Assembly (NCBI GenBank): GCA_903866395.1
Contig: CAIPNM010000234.1
Location: forward strand, 1-39,949
Reading direction: 5' to 3'
Origin: an uncultured bacterium
GTDB taxonomy: Bacteria > Pseudomonadota > Gammaproteobacteria > Burkholderiales > Burkholderiaceae_E
DNA: 39,949 nt
Under the pieces are notes generated by a model. That model was not told the origin of the DNA, did not search any database, and saw only the letters and a list, made by a program, of their open reading frames with translations. Below are positions 1-8,031 of this stretch, piece by piece. How positions within the stretch are numbered: the stretch's first letter is position 1; every line of letters starts with the position of its first letter. Made by a program: the position numbers and the translations under genes.

Positions 1-219
1 CAGATGCTCGGGACGAACGATTGCATAGGCGGTGTAAAGGTGAAACAAAGACATAACCACCGCCACCAGCGTCACGAAACGCGCCAGCAGTCCGCTCAGG
101 CGGTTGGTCGCCCCCTCCTCGAGTTCGATCATCTCCTCGGCCCGCGCCATCGCCTCGGCGCTGACGCGCTCAAGCGGCGCGGCGTCCGGGCGGCCCGGCT
201 CTACGGAAGGGGAGGACAT
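1..219 (-). CDS. TRAP transporter fused permease (DctQM type), N-terminal part only
   Basis: The 73 readable codons start with ATG at 219 and run off the left edge, so only the N-terminus is seen. A hydrophilic, acidic stretch of about 45 residues is followed by the start of a membrane segment (FVTLVAVVMSLFHLYTAYAI). The LFHLYTA pattern and the position 61 bases downstream of a TAXI receptor fit the fused 4TM/12TM permease that pairs with TAXI proteins. In that family the permease uses an ion gradient to import a carboxylated solute across the inner membrane. The family call rests mainly on the neighbour, because only one membrane segment is visible. Confidence 0.7.
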   Translation of the reverse strand, partial: MSSPSVEPGRPDAAPLERVSAEAMARAEEMIELEEGATNRLSGLLARFVTLVAVVMSLFHLYTAYAIVRPEHL

Positions 220-280
220 GCCGTGGTCTGGTCGGTATCAATGACTCGGCGCTGCCCATGCGGACAACGCCGGGGCAAGA

Positions 281-1243
281 CTACTGCGCGATCTTCACAC
301 CCTTGGTGGCGAGAAACTTCACCGCACCCGGGTGCCAGGGCACAGGCGACGCCTCGCCGCGCTGGTTCTCGAGCACGATGTTCTCGGCCTCCTTGTGGGC
401 GCGGATCAGATCTTCGCGCTTGTCGAAGATGGTTTGAACAATGCGAGAAGCGGTCTGCTCGTCAAGGTCGCGGTGCGCGACCAGCAGGTTCATGACGCTG
501 GCCTGTCGGTTGTCGGCCTCCATGCCTTTGTAGACCGACTTCGCGATGGTGTCGCTCACGTAGAGGTTGCCGTACTTCTGGTTCATCTTATCGACCAGGT
601 CGGCGTGGTCGATCATTTTGATTTTGGTGCCAGGGGTGTTCGCGAGATCGGACACTGCCCCGGTGGGCAATCCACCCACCCAGAAGAACGCGTCGATCTT
701 TCGGTCCTTCAGGGCCGCTACCGATTCCGCCACCCCAAGGCGCTCGCGCTTCATGTCACGATCTTTGTCGAGGCCTGCCGCTTCAATCAGGCGAAACGCC
801 ATGACCTCGGTGGCACTACCGCCCGAGCCTGTGGAGACCCGGCGTCCCTTGAGATCGGACATTTTGGTGACGCCCGTGCCCTCGACCGTGACCACGTGCA
901 TGCGATTCGGGTAGAGCACAAGGAGGGTTCTGACCGGAACGGGCTTACCCTTGAACTTGTCATCGCCCTTCAGCGCGTCGAGCGTGGCGTCTGCCATGGT
1001 GAAACCGATGTAGGGCTTGCCGGTGCCGATCAGTTGAAGATTGGCCACCGAGCCACCTGTGACTTCTGCGGTGGCTTGCATGCCGGATACGTATTTGGAG
1101 AGCGCTGCGGCGAGACCTCCGCCAAGGGGGTAATAAACCCCGCCAGTGCCACCGGTGCCGATTGAGAGGTTCTGGGCGCTTGCGACTGAGGCGAGGCCCA
1201 GTGCGAGCGCGGCAACGCCGAGTCTGGCTAGTTTTGCGATCAT
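281..1243 (-). CDS. TAXI family TRAP transporter solute-binding protein
   Basis: A 320-residue periplasmic receptor. It has a signal peptide (about residues 1-23, cut after VASAQ) followed directly by the family hallmark GTGGTGGVYYPLG. The central TGSGGSATEV region and the FFWVGG segment also fit TAXI receptors. Start ATG at 1243 is preceded by AAGGAG at good spacing. The gene lies just upstream of a fused TRAP permease, so the two probably form one operon importing an organic anion. Known TAXI ligands include glutamate, and most are unassigned; nothing here shows the substrate. Confidence 0.92.
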   Translation of the reverse strand: MIAKLARLGVAALALGLASVASAQNLSIGTGGTGGVYYPLGGGLAAALSKYVSGMQATAEVTGGSVANLQLIGTGKPYIGFTMADATLDALKGDDKFKGKPVPVRTLLVLYPNRMHVVTVEGTGVTKMSDLKGRRVSTGSGGSATEVMAFRLIEAAGLDKDRDMKRERLGVAESVAALKDRKIDAFFWVGGLPTGAVSDLANTPGTKIKMIDHADLVDKMNQKYGNLYVSDTIAKSVYKGMEADNRQASVMNLLVAHRDLDEQTASRIVQTIFDKREDLIRAHKEAENIVLENQRGEASPVPWHPGAVKFLATKGVKIAQ

Positions 1244-1317
1244 ATATGTCTCCTTGTTTGTTAGGCCGTCTGAATTCAGTATGCCAGAGGCCAGCCGATG
1301 GTTGCGGTGGTAGATCT

Positions 1318-2304
1318 CTATTGCTTCTCGATGCCAGCGCGCTTCACCAAATCAGCGTATTTGCGGGTTTCGCTCGCAAAATACTGCCGGGCGAATTCGG
1401 GAGTACGAACATTGATCACATTGCCTCCCTTGGCCATCGCCGCTTTCACCTCGGGTTCGGAAAACGCAGTGACAAATGCCTTGTGCACCCGGCTCACGTC
1501 GGCATCGCTCATTCCCTTGGGCCCCAGCACGCCAAACCAAGCTTCGACGATGTAAGTGGGCAAGCCCTGCTCTGCGAAGGTGGGGATATCGGGAGCGGCT
1601 TCCACCCGCTGTTCGGTACCGATCCCCACCGCCTTGATGAGCCCATTCCGGAGGTGACCCTGAACACTCGGCAAGGCTGCGGTGCAGAAGTCGATGTGCC
1701 CGCCCAGCAGATCGGTGAGCATCGGACCCACGCCCTTATAGTGCACTGCGCGAGCGCGGGTGCCCGATTCGTTCAGAAACATTTCGTTGGCCAGATGAAT
1801 GATGGTGCCGGCCCCAGCGGAGGCGACGGTAGCCTCACCGTTGCGCGACTTTAGCCACTCGATAAATTGCCGCGAGCCGCTCGCTGGAACCTTGTTGCTG
1901 GCCACCACCACGATCGGGGTATACCCGATGACTGTGATGGGTACGAAGTCGCCGAGCACATCAAACGGCAGCTTGGCGTACACGCTGGGGAAGATCACGA
2001 CATTATTCGAGACCACGCTTAGCGCGTATCCGTCAGGCGCCGTACGCGAGAGCGCCTGCAGGCCAACAATGCCGCCGGCGCCCGGCTGATTCTCAACGAC
2101 CACCGAAGAGCCAAGCGCGCGACCCAAGGCGGCTGAGGCTGAGCGGGTGATGGTGTCAACCCCCGACCCTGTGGCATTGGGGAGAATGAATCGGGTGACC
2201 TTCTCGGACTGGGCACGCACGGCGGGCGCGAGCGACAGTGAACCGAGGCCGGCAAGGGCCAGAACCGTGCTGCGGCGCGTGTTGGCTGAGCGGGAACGGG
2301 GCAT
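1318..2304 (-). CDS. Bug (TctC) family tripartite tricarboxylate receptor
   Basis: A 328-residue periplasmic binding protein of the Bug family, which in TTT systems delivers carboxylates to TctAB permeases. The N-terminus has a twin-arginine-like signal (TRRSTVLALAG) with cleavage near AVRAQ. Family blocks are VVVENQPGAGG, APDGYAL, the HYKG segment and the DIPTFAEQGLP block. Start ATG at 2304 follows AAAGGAGACG. It sits 75 bases upstream of the TAXI receptor on the same strand and diverges from the enoyl-CoA hydratase gene. No tctA or tctB is present in the window, so it is an orphan receptor here. The ligand is unknown. Confidence 0.92.
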   Translation of the reverse strand: MPRSRSANTRRSTVLALAGLGSLSLAPAVRAQSEKVTRFILPNATGSGVDTITRSASAALGRALGSSVVVENQPGAGGIVGLQALSRTAPDGYALSVVSNNVVIFPSVYAKLPFDVLGDFVPITVIGYTPIVVVASNKVPASGSRQFIEWLKSRNGEATVASAGAGTIIHLANEMFLNESGTRARAVHYKGVGPMLTDLLGGHIDFCTAALPSVQGHLRNGLIKAVGIGTEQRVEAAPDIPTFAEQGLPTYIVEAWFGVLGPKGMSDADVSRVHKAFVTAFSEPEVKAAMAKGGNVINVRTPEFARQYFASETRKYADLVKRAGIEKQ

Positions 2305-2401
2305 GAGACGTCTCCTTTTATCGGTGGTTCGATCTTACCGGAGAGCGCGCGCCGTGCCGACGGTGGCGTGCGTATACTCGGGTCATCAATGGGGGGGCAG
2401 G

Positions 2402-3175
2402 ATGTCCGAAGACTTGCTGATTCGTCGCGACGGCGACGTCATGACCATCACGATCAACCGGCCCGAGCGGCGAAACGCGATCAGCCCGGCAGTGGTGGAG
2501 GGCCTGAGCGAAGCGTTTCGCGGTTCACGCAAAGACTCGTCGCTTCGCGTCATCGTGCTCACCGCGGTGGGGGAGCAGGCGTTCTGCGCAGGCGCTGATC
2601 TGGCCACCGGCCAATCATTCAAGTTTGATTACGCCGAGCCGCGATTCCCCATGCCTGAAATGTATCGGCTCGCGCGTGACTGCAACGTGCCGATCGTGGG
2701 AAGAATCAACGGCACCTGCATGGCTGGCGGCATGGGACTGCTCGCCATGTGCGACCTGGCGGTTGCAGCCGACCACGCCTTGTTTGGTCTGCCTGAAGTG
2801 AAGGTTGGGGTCTATCCGATGCAGGTCATGTCAGTGCTTCAGCACCTGGTGCCGCGGCGCCATCTGCTCGAGCTCTGCCTCACCGGCGACCCGGTGGACG
2901 CTCGCACCGCCCGCGAACTGGGGCTGGTGAACCGCGTCGTGCCCCGAGAGGACCTGGACGCGGCGGTGAACGACCTGGTGTCCAGGCTCGCTGCGCGGTC
3001 ACCGACTGCGATTCGGCGCGGAAAATACGCGAGCTACGCGATTGAATCGATGTCATTCGAGGAGGCCCTCCGTTTCATGGAGGGCCAGATCGGCTTGCTA
3101 TCGGCCACTGAGGATGCAGCCGAGGGGCAACTCGCGTTTCGCGAAAAGCGTCCGCCTCGCTGGAGCGGACGCTGA
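2402..3175 (+). CDS. Enoyl-CoA hydratase/isomerase family protein
   Basis: A 257-residue crotonase-fold protein. The two oxyanion-hole blocks are present: FCAGADL near residue 62 and NGTCMAGGMGL near residue 105. The second crotonase acid, in the LPEV-VGVYP segment, is kept. The first one, normally the Glu of GG-x-ELA, is replaced by Leu (GGMGLLAMCD), so simple syn-hydration is less certain and isomerase or another crotonase reaction is possible. ATG 2402 was chosen because the family N-terminus begins there and GGGGGGCAGG precedes it, although the frame is open further upstream. The gene is convergent with a CaiB-type CoA-transferase, which fits acyl-CoA metabolism. Confidence 0.88.
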   Translation: MSEDLLIRRDGDVMTITINRPERRNAISPAVVEGLSEAFRGSRKDSSLRVIVLTAVGEQAFCAGADLATGQSFKFDYAEPRFPMPEMYRLARDCNVPIVGRINGTCMAGGMGLLAMCDLAVAADHALFGLPEVKVGVYPMQVMSVLQHLVPRRHLLELCLTGDPVDARTARELGLVNRVVPREDLDAAVNDLVSRLAARSPTAIRRGKYASYAIESMSFEEALRFMEGQIGLLSATEDAAEGQLAFREKRPPRWSGR

Positions 3176-3200
3176 GGGCTGCGCACGTTGGGTTTCACGG

Positions 3201-3219
3201 CGGGGCGTTTAGCGCCCCG
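3201..3219. terminator. Short GC hairpin between convergent genes
   Basis: CGGGGCG at 3201-3207 pairs with CGCCCCG at 3213-3219 around a 5-base loop. It spans the stop codon of the CaiB-type gene and lies 25 bases past the stop of the enoyl-CoA hydratase gene. No T-run follows on either strand, so it may slow or end transcription only weakly. Confidence 0.25.
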
Positions 3220-4324
3220 GCCCGAGCAACGCATCCTTGTGCTGGGATAGCGCGGGTACGTCGAACCCGATCCGAGCAGGCTCATTCCTGAAGTGGATCG
3301 GCGAGCCGATATGGGGACGGCCTGCCGGATCGTGAAGCAGCATGCCGCGCTCCGCAAGGTTCGGGTCTGCGAAAGCCTCGGGAAGGGTACGCACCGGCCC
3401 CCAGCAGATATCCAGCGAATCCAGAATGGGCTCCCATTCAGCAAGGGTGCGCTCGCGAAACGCCTCTGACAAAAACGCCATGACCGGTTGCTGATGGGGG
3501 CCAGGGCCTTTCAATACGAGGGGGACCAGGTCGTCTCGCTTCAGATAGCCTAGGAGCGCACGAACAAACTTGGGCTCCTGGCCCGCCAGCGTGAGCCGAC
3601 GGCCGTCGCCACATTCGTAGAAACGATAAAACGCCGATCCCCCGGTGGTGCGCTCATGCTGGTTCACGGGTTGCCGACCTTCGGCGAAGGTGGGGCCCAC
3701 GACGTTGACGCAGGCCGAAACGACCGAGTCGAGCATGGATATGTCGACGTAGTCGCCCTGGCCGCTGACTGTTCGCCGGTAGAGCGCCATCAGCACACCA
3801 GCCAGCCCGTGCAGGCCGCCAACGATATCGGCAATCGCGACACCCGGAATAGCGGGCTTACCGTCTTCGCCAGTGGTAATGCTGGAGGCGCCTGCCATGG
3901 CTTCGGTTGCAAGGTCATGCGCAGGGCGGTCGCGCCATCTGCCGGTTTGTCCAAACGCGGAGATGGAGCAGTAAACGATGCGGGGATTACGTGCGGCGAT
4001 CGTGGCGTAATCAAGACCCAGCCGATCAACCACTCCGGGTCTAAAGGTTTCGATGAAGACATCGGCGGTATCGCAGAGCGTGAGCAGCGCATCGCGGTCG
4101 GCCGGATTCTTGAGATCGAGCGCAATGCTTTTTTTTCCGCGATTGATATTTCTGAACATCACGGTGTGTTCGCCATCGCGCAGCCCGATATGCCTGGCGG
4201 GATCGCCCTCGCCCGGCATTTCGATCTTAATCACGTCGGCGCCATGATCGGCGAGGGCCAACGTGAGGTAAGGGCCAGGGAGAAAATTCGACAAGTCGAT
4301 GACACGGAGTCCGGCGAGTTTCAT
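3209..4324 (-). CDS. CaiB/BaiF family CoA-transferase
   Basis: A 371-residue class III CoA-transferase, which moves CoA between carboxylic acids through an aspartyl-CoA thioester intermediate in the cytoplasm. The N-terminus has the typical LAGLRVIDLS and GADVIKIE blocks, then NRGKKSIALDLK and FRPGV. The catalytic Asp is D137 in RPAHDLATEAMAG. The length is at the short end of the usual 380-410. ATG 4324 was chosen because family homology starts exactly there; the frame stays open for 25 more codons without a plausible start context. It probably activates a carboxylic acid brought in by a neighbouring receptor, but no substrate can be read from the sequence. Confidence 0.92.
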   Translation of the reverse strand: MKLAGLRVIDLSNFLPGPYLTLALADHGADVIKIEMPGEGDPARHIGLRDGEHTVMFRNINRGKKSIALDLKNPADRDALLTLCDTADVFIETFRPGVVDRLGLDYATIAARNPRIVYCSISAFGQTGRWRDRPAHDLATEAMAGASSITTGEDGKPAIPGVAIADIVGGLHGLAGVLMALYRRTVSGQGDYVDISMLDSVVSACVNVVGPTFAEGRQPVNQHERTTGGSAFYRFYECGDGRRLTLAGQEPKFVRALLGYLKRDDLVPLVLKGPGPHQQPVMAFLSEAFRERTLAEWEPILDSLDICWGPVRTLPEAFADPNLAERGMLLHDPAGRPHIGSPIHFRNEPARIGFDVPALSQHKDALLGPGR

Positions 4325-4422
4325 GAGGCAACCCCAAAGAATCGGAAGCTCGATTGTAGGGCCGCAGCGGTGCCGTCCGCGCTGGTAAAGTCGCGTCATA
4401 TTCGGATTTCGAAAGGCCCGTC

Positions 4423-5112
4423 ATGACCCGCGCGCTCACCATCATCTCCTCCATGGCCACTCGGCTCCTGCTTGCCGAGCAGGCCGGGGTCTATCGCCTG
4501 CGGCGCGGCGTCGCTGTTGATCTCGAGGCGGTAGGTGGCGTTGACGCGGCCAAGCGTGTGGAGGCTGGCGAAGCGTTTGATGTCGTGGTGCTTGCCGACA
4601 ACGTGATCTCGCGCCTGGCCGAAGCGGGTCATCTGGTTCGCGCGACGGTCTTGCCGCTCGTGCGCTCCGAAGTCGCAGCAGCGGTTCGCGAAGGCGCGCC
4701 ACGCCCGGCCATCGATTCGGAGTCTGCGCTTCGCAGTGCCGTGCTTTCAGCGAAGTCGGTTGGCTACTCTACCGGCCCGAGCGGACAGCATCTCCTCAAG
4801 GTGTTCGAGCACTGGGGCGTCATGCCGCAGATTGCCGACCGCATTGTGCAGGCGCCTCCCGGCGTGCCGGTTGGCAAGCTGATTGCCGAGGGACAGGTTG
4901 ACATCGGTTTTCAGCAACTGAGCGAGCTCATTTCGCTCAAGGGCATTGATGTGTTGGGCTTGGTGCCGCCGCCTGCGCAGATCACCACGGTGTTCAGCGG
5001 GGCGGTCGGTGCGCACTCAACGCGTGCTGACGAGGCTGCGGAACTGCTGAGTTTCCTCGCCCAATCAGAGCACACTGAACTGCAACGCCGGCACGGGATG
5101 GACCACGCCTGA
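4423..5112 (+). CDS. ModA-like substrate-binding domain protein without signal peptide
   Basis: A 229-residue protein resembling the periplasmic binding fold of the molybdate-binding ModA group. It opens as a beta strand (LTIISSMAT) followed by VGGVDAAKRVEAGEAFDVVVL, the usual layout of these proteins, and later has SVGYSTGPSGQHL and a GQVDIGFQQLSEL block. No signal peptide or lipobox is present, because the mature fold begins at residue 4; it should therefore stay in the cytoplasm. Start ATG 4423 has GAAAGG upstream. No ABC permease or ATPase of the ModBC type is nearby. It could be a ligand sensor or scavenger. It diverges from the CaiB-type gene. Confidence 0.75.
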   Translation: MTRALTIISSMATRLLLAEQAGVYRLRRGVAVDLEAVGGVDAAKRVEAGEAFDVVVLADNVISRLAEAGHLVRATVLPLVRSEVAAAVREGAPRPAIDSESALRSAVLSAKSVGYSTGPSGQHLLKVFEHWGVMPQIADRIVQAPPGVPVGKLIAEGQVDIGFQQLSELISLKGIDVLGLVPPPAQITTVFSGAVGAHSTRADEAAELLSFLAQSEHTELQRRHGMDHA

Positions 5113-5138
5113 TCCGCCCCGGTCGGATCGGCGTACGG

Positions 5139-5624
5139 TTAGCTGAGGAGGTCGTCGATGACCGAGCCCAGATCGACATCGGGGTCGTCATCAAGCGTCC
5201 CGTCGGGCGTCGCGTCGGGGGTGCTGACAATCGGCGCTTCGTGAAAGCTGACAAGACCCTGGTCTGCGGTTGGTGCAACTGACGTTATATCGGCTGGTAC
5301 CGATGGATTTAACGGGGCGGCAAGCGCCTGATCGATCTCTGCGAGTAGCGGGTTGAGTGCGCCACTTCTCAGCACGGCAAGCGCGGCTTCCGCCGCAATC
5401 ACGCCCATGAAAACGCCCAGCGCCACCTTGAGCGTGGTGTCGTTTGCGGCAAGCGCCCTCAGACGGTCGAGCCAGCTGTCGGGGCTGCGTCGCAGTTCGC
5501 CGAGCGCCCGCACCGCAGTGCCGCTGCCGCTATGCTCGATGAAGCGTTCGGCCGCGGCCTGGCGCTGACCGATTTCAACGGTTGACAGCGTCCGGTTGCC
5601 AACCGTGAGCGTGCCCGAGCTCAC
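5139..5624 (-). CDS. Hypothetical single-span membrane protein
   Basis: Not recognised. The 161-residue protein starts with GTG at 5624, whose bases overlap the TGA stop of the upstream Bug gene (GTGA), an arrangement typical of translational coupling. The frame is open further upstream, but that extension lies inside the Bug gene. Residues 1-60 are polar, with a Gln/Ala/Glu-rich part; around residues 70-85 lies one hydrophobic segment (VALGVFMGVIAAEAAL); the C-terminal third is Pro/Ala-rich and ends in a strongly acidic tail (DDDPDVDLG). The codons prefer G or C in the third position like the neighbouring genes, which supports real coding. It is the last gene of the Bug-PrpD-Bug run and could be an accessory of that system. 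Confidence 0.62.
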   Translation of the reverse strand: MSSGTLTVGNRTLSTVEIGQRQAAAERFIEHSGSGTAVRALGELRRSPDSWLDRLRALAANDTTLKVALGVFMGVIAAEAALAVLRSGALNPLLAEIDQALAAPLNPSVPADITSVAPTADQGLVSFHEAPIVSTPDATPDGTLDDDPDVDLGSVIDDLLS

Positions 5625-6625
5625 TCTGGAACGATGCCGGCTCGGCGCACGGCGTCGCCCCATTTGACGGTCTCAGCGCGAATGAAAGCGCCAAACTGCT
5701 CGGGGCTGCTGCCCACCGGTTCGGCGCCCGCACGGGCCAGCGTGTCGCGCACCTCGGCAATTTGCAGGATTCGCGTCACTTCGGAATGAAGTCGGGTGAT
5801 TGCTCCAGGCGAGGTGGCCACGGGGGCAACGATGCCGGTCCAGCCGGTGACCTCGACATTGCGCAAGCCCTGCTCAAGTGCGGTGGGAACTTCAGGCGCG
5901 GCCGATGCGCGCGCAGGCTGCGCGACCGCAAGGGCCCGGAGCTTGCCCGCCCGAACCTGCGCGAGGAGGGCAGGCATGGTTCCGAAAATAAAATCAACCT
6001 GACCACCCACCAGATCGGTGATCGCCGGGGCCTCGCCCTTGTAAGGCACATGAAGCATTTTGACCCCGGCTGCGCCAGCAAGCAGTTCGGCCGCGAGATG
6101 GCTCTGGTTACCGATGCCCGCGGATGCATAACGGACCGCATCCGGGCGAGCGCGAGCGGCCGCAATCAGATCTTCCGTGCTTCGGAATGCGCTTGCCACA
6201 TTGACCGCGAGCATGAACGCGATTGAAGTGGTCTGGGTGACGGGTGCGAAATCTCGCTGTACGTCGTAGGGCAGCTTCCGGTAAACGTGCTGATTGATGG
6301 TGAGCGTGCTGGGCGAGGTCATCAGGAAGGTATGACCGTCGCTTGCGCGCGCGCCGGCTTCGCCCGCGATCAGTCCGTTGGCGCCGGGGCGGTTATCAAC
6401 CAGAACATTGACGCCTAAGGGCTCCGCCAAGCGCTGAGCGAGCAGTCGGGCAGCGATATCGATGCTGCCGCCGGCAGACTGGGAAACGATCAACCTGATG
6501 GGTTGCGAGGGCCAGTTTGCAGGTTGTGCGTGCCCCGTGGGGCTGACCGCGATCGTCGCGACAAATCCAATAGCGAGCAGATAACGGCGCGCGCGGAGGC
6601 GGGGTGAAGAGGTTGGTGAGCGCAT
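5621..6625 (-). CDS. Bug (TctC) family tripartite tricarboxylate receptor
   Basis: A 334-residue periplasmic receptor with a basic N-terminus and signal peptide (hydrophobic core YLLAIGFVATIAV, cleavage near GHAQ). Family blocks include IRLIVSQSAGG, VLVDNRPGANG, the HVPYKG segment and the EVPTALEQGL block. ATG 6625 follows CAGGAG at good spacing. It lies 27 bases downstream of the MmgE/PrpD gene and overlaps the next gene by four bases. It is the second of two Bug receptors that flank the PrpD gene in one run. Ligand unknown; co-occurrence with PrpD makes a carboxylate such as a methylcitrate-like or dicarboxylic acid a guess only. Confidence 0.92.
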   Translation of the reverse strand: MRSPTSSPRLRARRYLLAIGFVATIAVSPTGHAQPANWPSQPIRLIVSQSAGGSIDIAARLLAQRLAEPLGVNVLVDNRPGANGLIAGEAGARASDGHTFLMTSPSTLTINQHVYRKLPYDVQRDFAPVTQTTSIAFMLAVNVASAFRSTEDLIAAARARPDAVRYASAGIGNQSHLAAELLAGAAGVKMLHVPYKGEAPAITDLVGGQVDFIFGTMPALLAQVRAGKLRALAVAQPARASAAPEVPTALEQGLRNVEVTGWTGIVAPVATSPGAITRLHSEVTRILQIAEVRDTLARAGAEPVGSSPEQFGAFIRAETVKWGDAVRRAGIVPE

Positions 6626-6652
6626 GAGGTACTCCTGAATACAAGCGAACGA

Positions 6653-8023
6653 TCAGGGATCGAAGGGAACGAGATGAGCGACATTCGGGCAACGATCTAT
6701 TGCGTGCAGTGCGTCGCGCAACTGTCGTGCACGACCATCACCCCAGATTGGCGCCGTCAGCTGCTCGAACTTGCGATCAAGATCAATGGGGTTGACCGGG
6801 CGACTGGGTTCACCCGAGGTGATGTGGCACTCGCCCCGCACCTCGCGTCCGTCGCGAAGCCGCATCTGCAGGCTCACGCGCTGCAGGCCCGGATAAACCG
6901 CGGTATAGGCGGGCTCTTCGATGACATGAATTCGCGCGCAGAGCCCGCGAATGCTCGGATCGGCAACCGCTTCGTTATCAAACGCCGCGAGCCCCGAGCG
7001 GCCGCCCGCAGCGAGCGTCGCGATGGCGAATGGCACTGAAAAGCGCGTACCGAACCAATCAGAGGGGTGCTGCTTGGCCAGAAATGCCGCGAGCCGGTAG
7101 GCCTGGATATCGATTCTTTCGATGTCGTCGGGCGAGGGTGGATGGGGCAGCTTGCTCGCGGCGTCATGCCAGGCGTCGATCGCCGAGTGTACGTAGCGCG
7201 CGGTGGGATACAGCTTCAGATAGCCATCGGGCAGCATCCACTGGTCGCCCAATCCAGCCACGGCCACATCGCGGTCGAAACCGTCGCCTAACACCAGGCT
7301 GAAGGTGGTGTTCACGCCATCGGAGGGGCCCGTGAGGCCGGCCGAAGCAAGGCGAACGGCCATCTGACCCATCAGGCTGCTGTGGCCTGCATACCAGTTT
7401 CTTACAGTCGCCCCGTCCAGCATGGTGTGGCGGTTGGTCGCCATGCAGGTTGAGGCAGCGAGGCTCGCCAGCGCGCGCATGCGTGCCACCGGATAGCCGG
7501 AGAGCCGCGCCGCGACCAGTGCCGCGCCCACGACACCGAAGGTGCCGTGGGGGTTCACGATGAGTTTGACCTGAGTGGCCATGCCGATCCGAGCCACCAC
7601 TTCATAAGCAAGGGCGAAGGCGGCGAGCACTTCTCGGCCAGGCAACCCCCGCTCCTGGCCGATCGCGAGCGCAGTCGGCAGCACCTGAATGCCGGGATGC
7701 CCATTGGCGAGCGTGTTGCCTTCGTCAAAATCATGCCAGGCACCGGCCACCCCGTTGAGGAGCGCTGCGTCCTGGGGGTTGGAGCGCCGGCCGCGCCCGA
7801 TCACCCAGGCGTGCCCAGGCGAGCCGGATGCGAGCTGCGCGTCCGAGAAGGCAAGAAGCTCGGGTGTGCGCATGCCCGCGGCGATCACGCCAAGCGTGTC
7901 AACCATGATCAGCCGCGCGCGCTCAAGTACCCGAGCAGGAATGTCCTCAGCGCGGGTGCTGCCGACAAAGCGGGCAAGCTGCTCGAGGTAGTCAGGCGGT
8001 GTCTGTGTGACGGCGGCGGTCAT
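6653..8023 (-). CDS. MmgE/PrpD family protein
   Basis: A protein of about 456 residues of the MmgE/PrpD fold, which includes 2-methylcitrate dehydratase, cis-aconitate decarboxylase and several uncharacterised dehydratases or isomerases. Family features are the N-terminal ARLIMVDTLGVIAAG block, the ALLNGVAGAWHDFDEG and NGHPGIQVLPTALA blocks, GTFGVVGAALVAARL, and KLYPTARYVHSAIDA. ATG 8023 is used here. An in-frame TTG at 8035 would overlap the TGA of the upstream Bug gene by four bases, but neither start has a convincing ribosome site. No prpB, prpC or acnD lies nearby, so methylcitrate-cycle duty is not supported. Confidence 0.9.
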   Translation of the reverse strand: MTAAVTQTPPDYLEQLARFVGSTRAEDIPARVLERARLIMVDTLGVIAAGMRTPELLAFSDAQLASGSPGHAWVIGRGRRSNPQDAALLNGVAGAWHDFDEGNTLANGHPGIQVLPTALAIGQERGLPGREVLAAFALAYEVVARIGMATQVKLIVNPHGTFGVVGAALVAARLSGYPVARMRALASLAASTCMATNRHTMLDGATVRNWYAGHSSLMGQMAVRLASAGLTGPSDGVNTTFSLVLGDGFDRDVAVAGLGDQWMLPDGYLKLYPTARYVHSAIDAWHDAASKLPHPPSPDDIERIDIQAYRLAAFLAKQHPSDWFGTRFSVPFAIATLAAGGRSGLAAFDNEAVADPSIRGLCARIHVIEEPAYTAVYPGLQRVSLQMRLRDGREVRGECHITSGEPSRPVNPIDLDRKFEQLTAPIWGDGRARQLRDALHAIDRCPNVAHLVPFDP

Positions 8024-8031
8024 GGCGCGAA

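Noticed and set aside
332..1165. Long open frame on the plus strand opposite the TAXI receptor
   Set aside because: It is fully antisense to a gene with signal peptide and family motifs, and its translation has no recognisable domain; GC-rich DNA gives such frames by chance.
3148..3172. GCGTCCGC/GCGGACGC hairpin at the end of the enoyl-CoA hydratase gene
   Set aside because: It lies inside the coding region with a 9-base loop and no T-run, so it is weak evidence for a terminator.
3656..4426. 256-codon plus-strand frame opposite the CaiB-type gene
   Set aside because: Antisense to a gene with a conserved catalytic Asp; no domain recognised.
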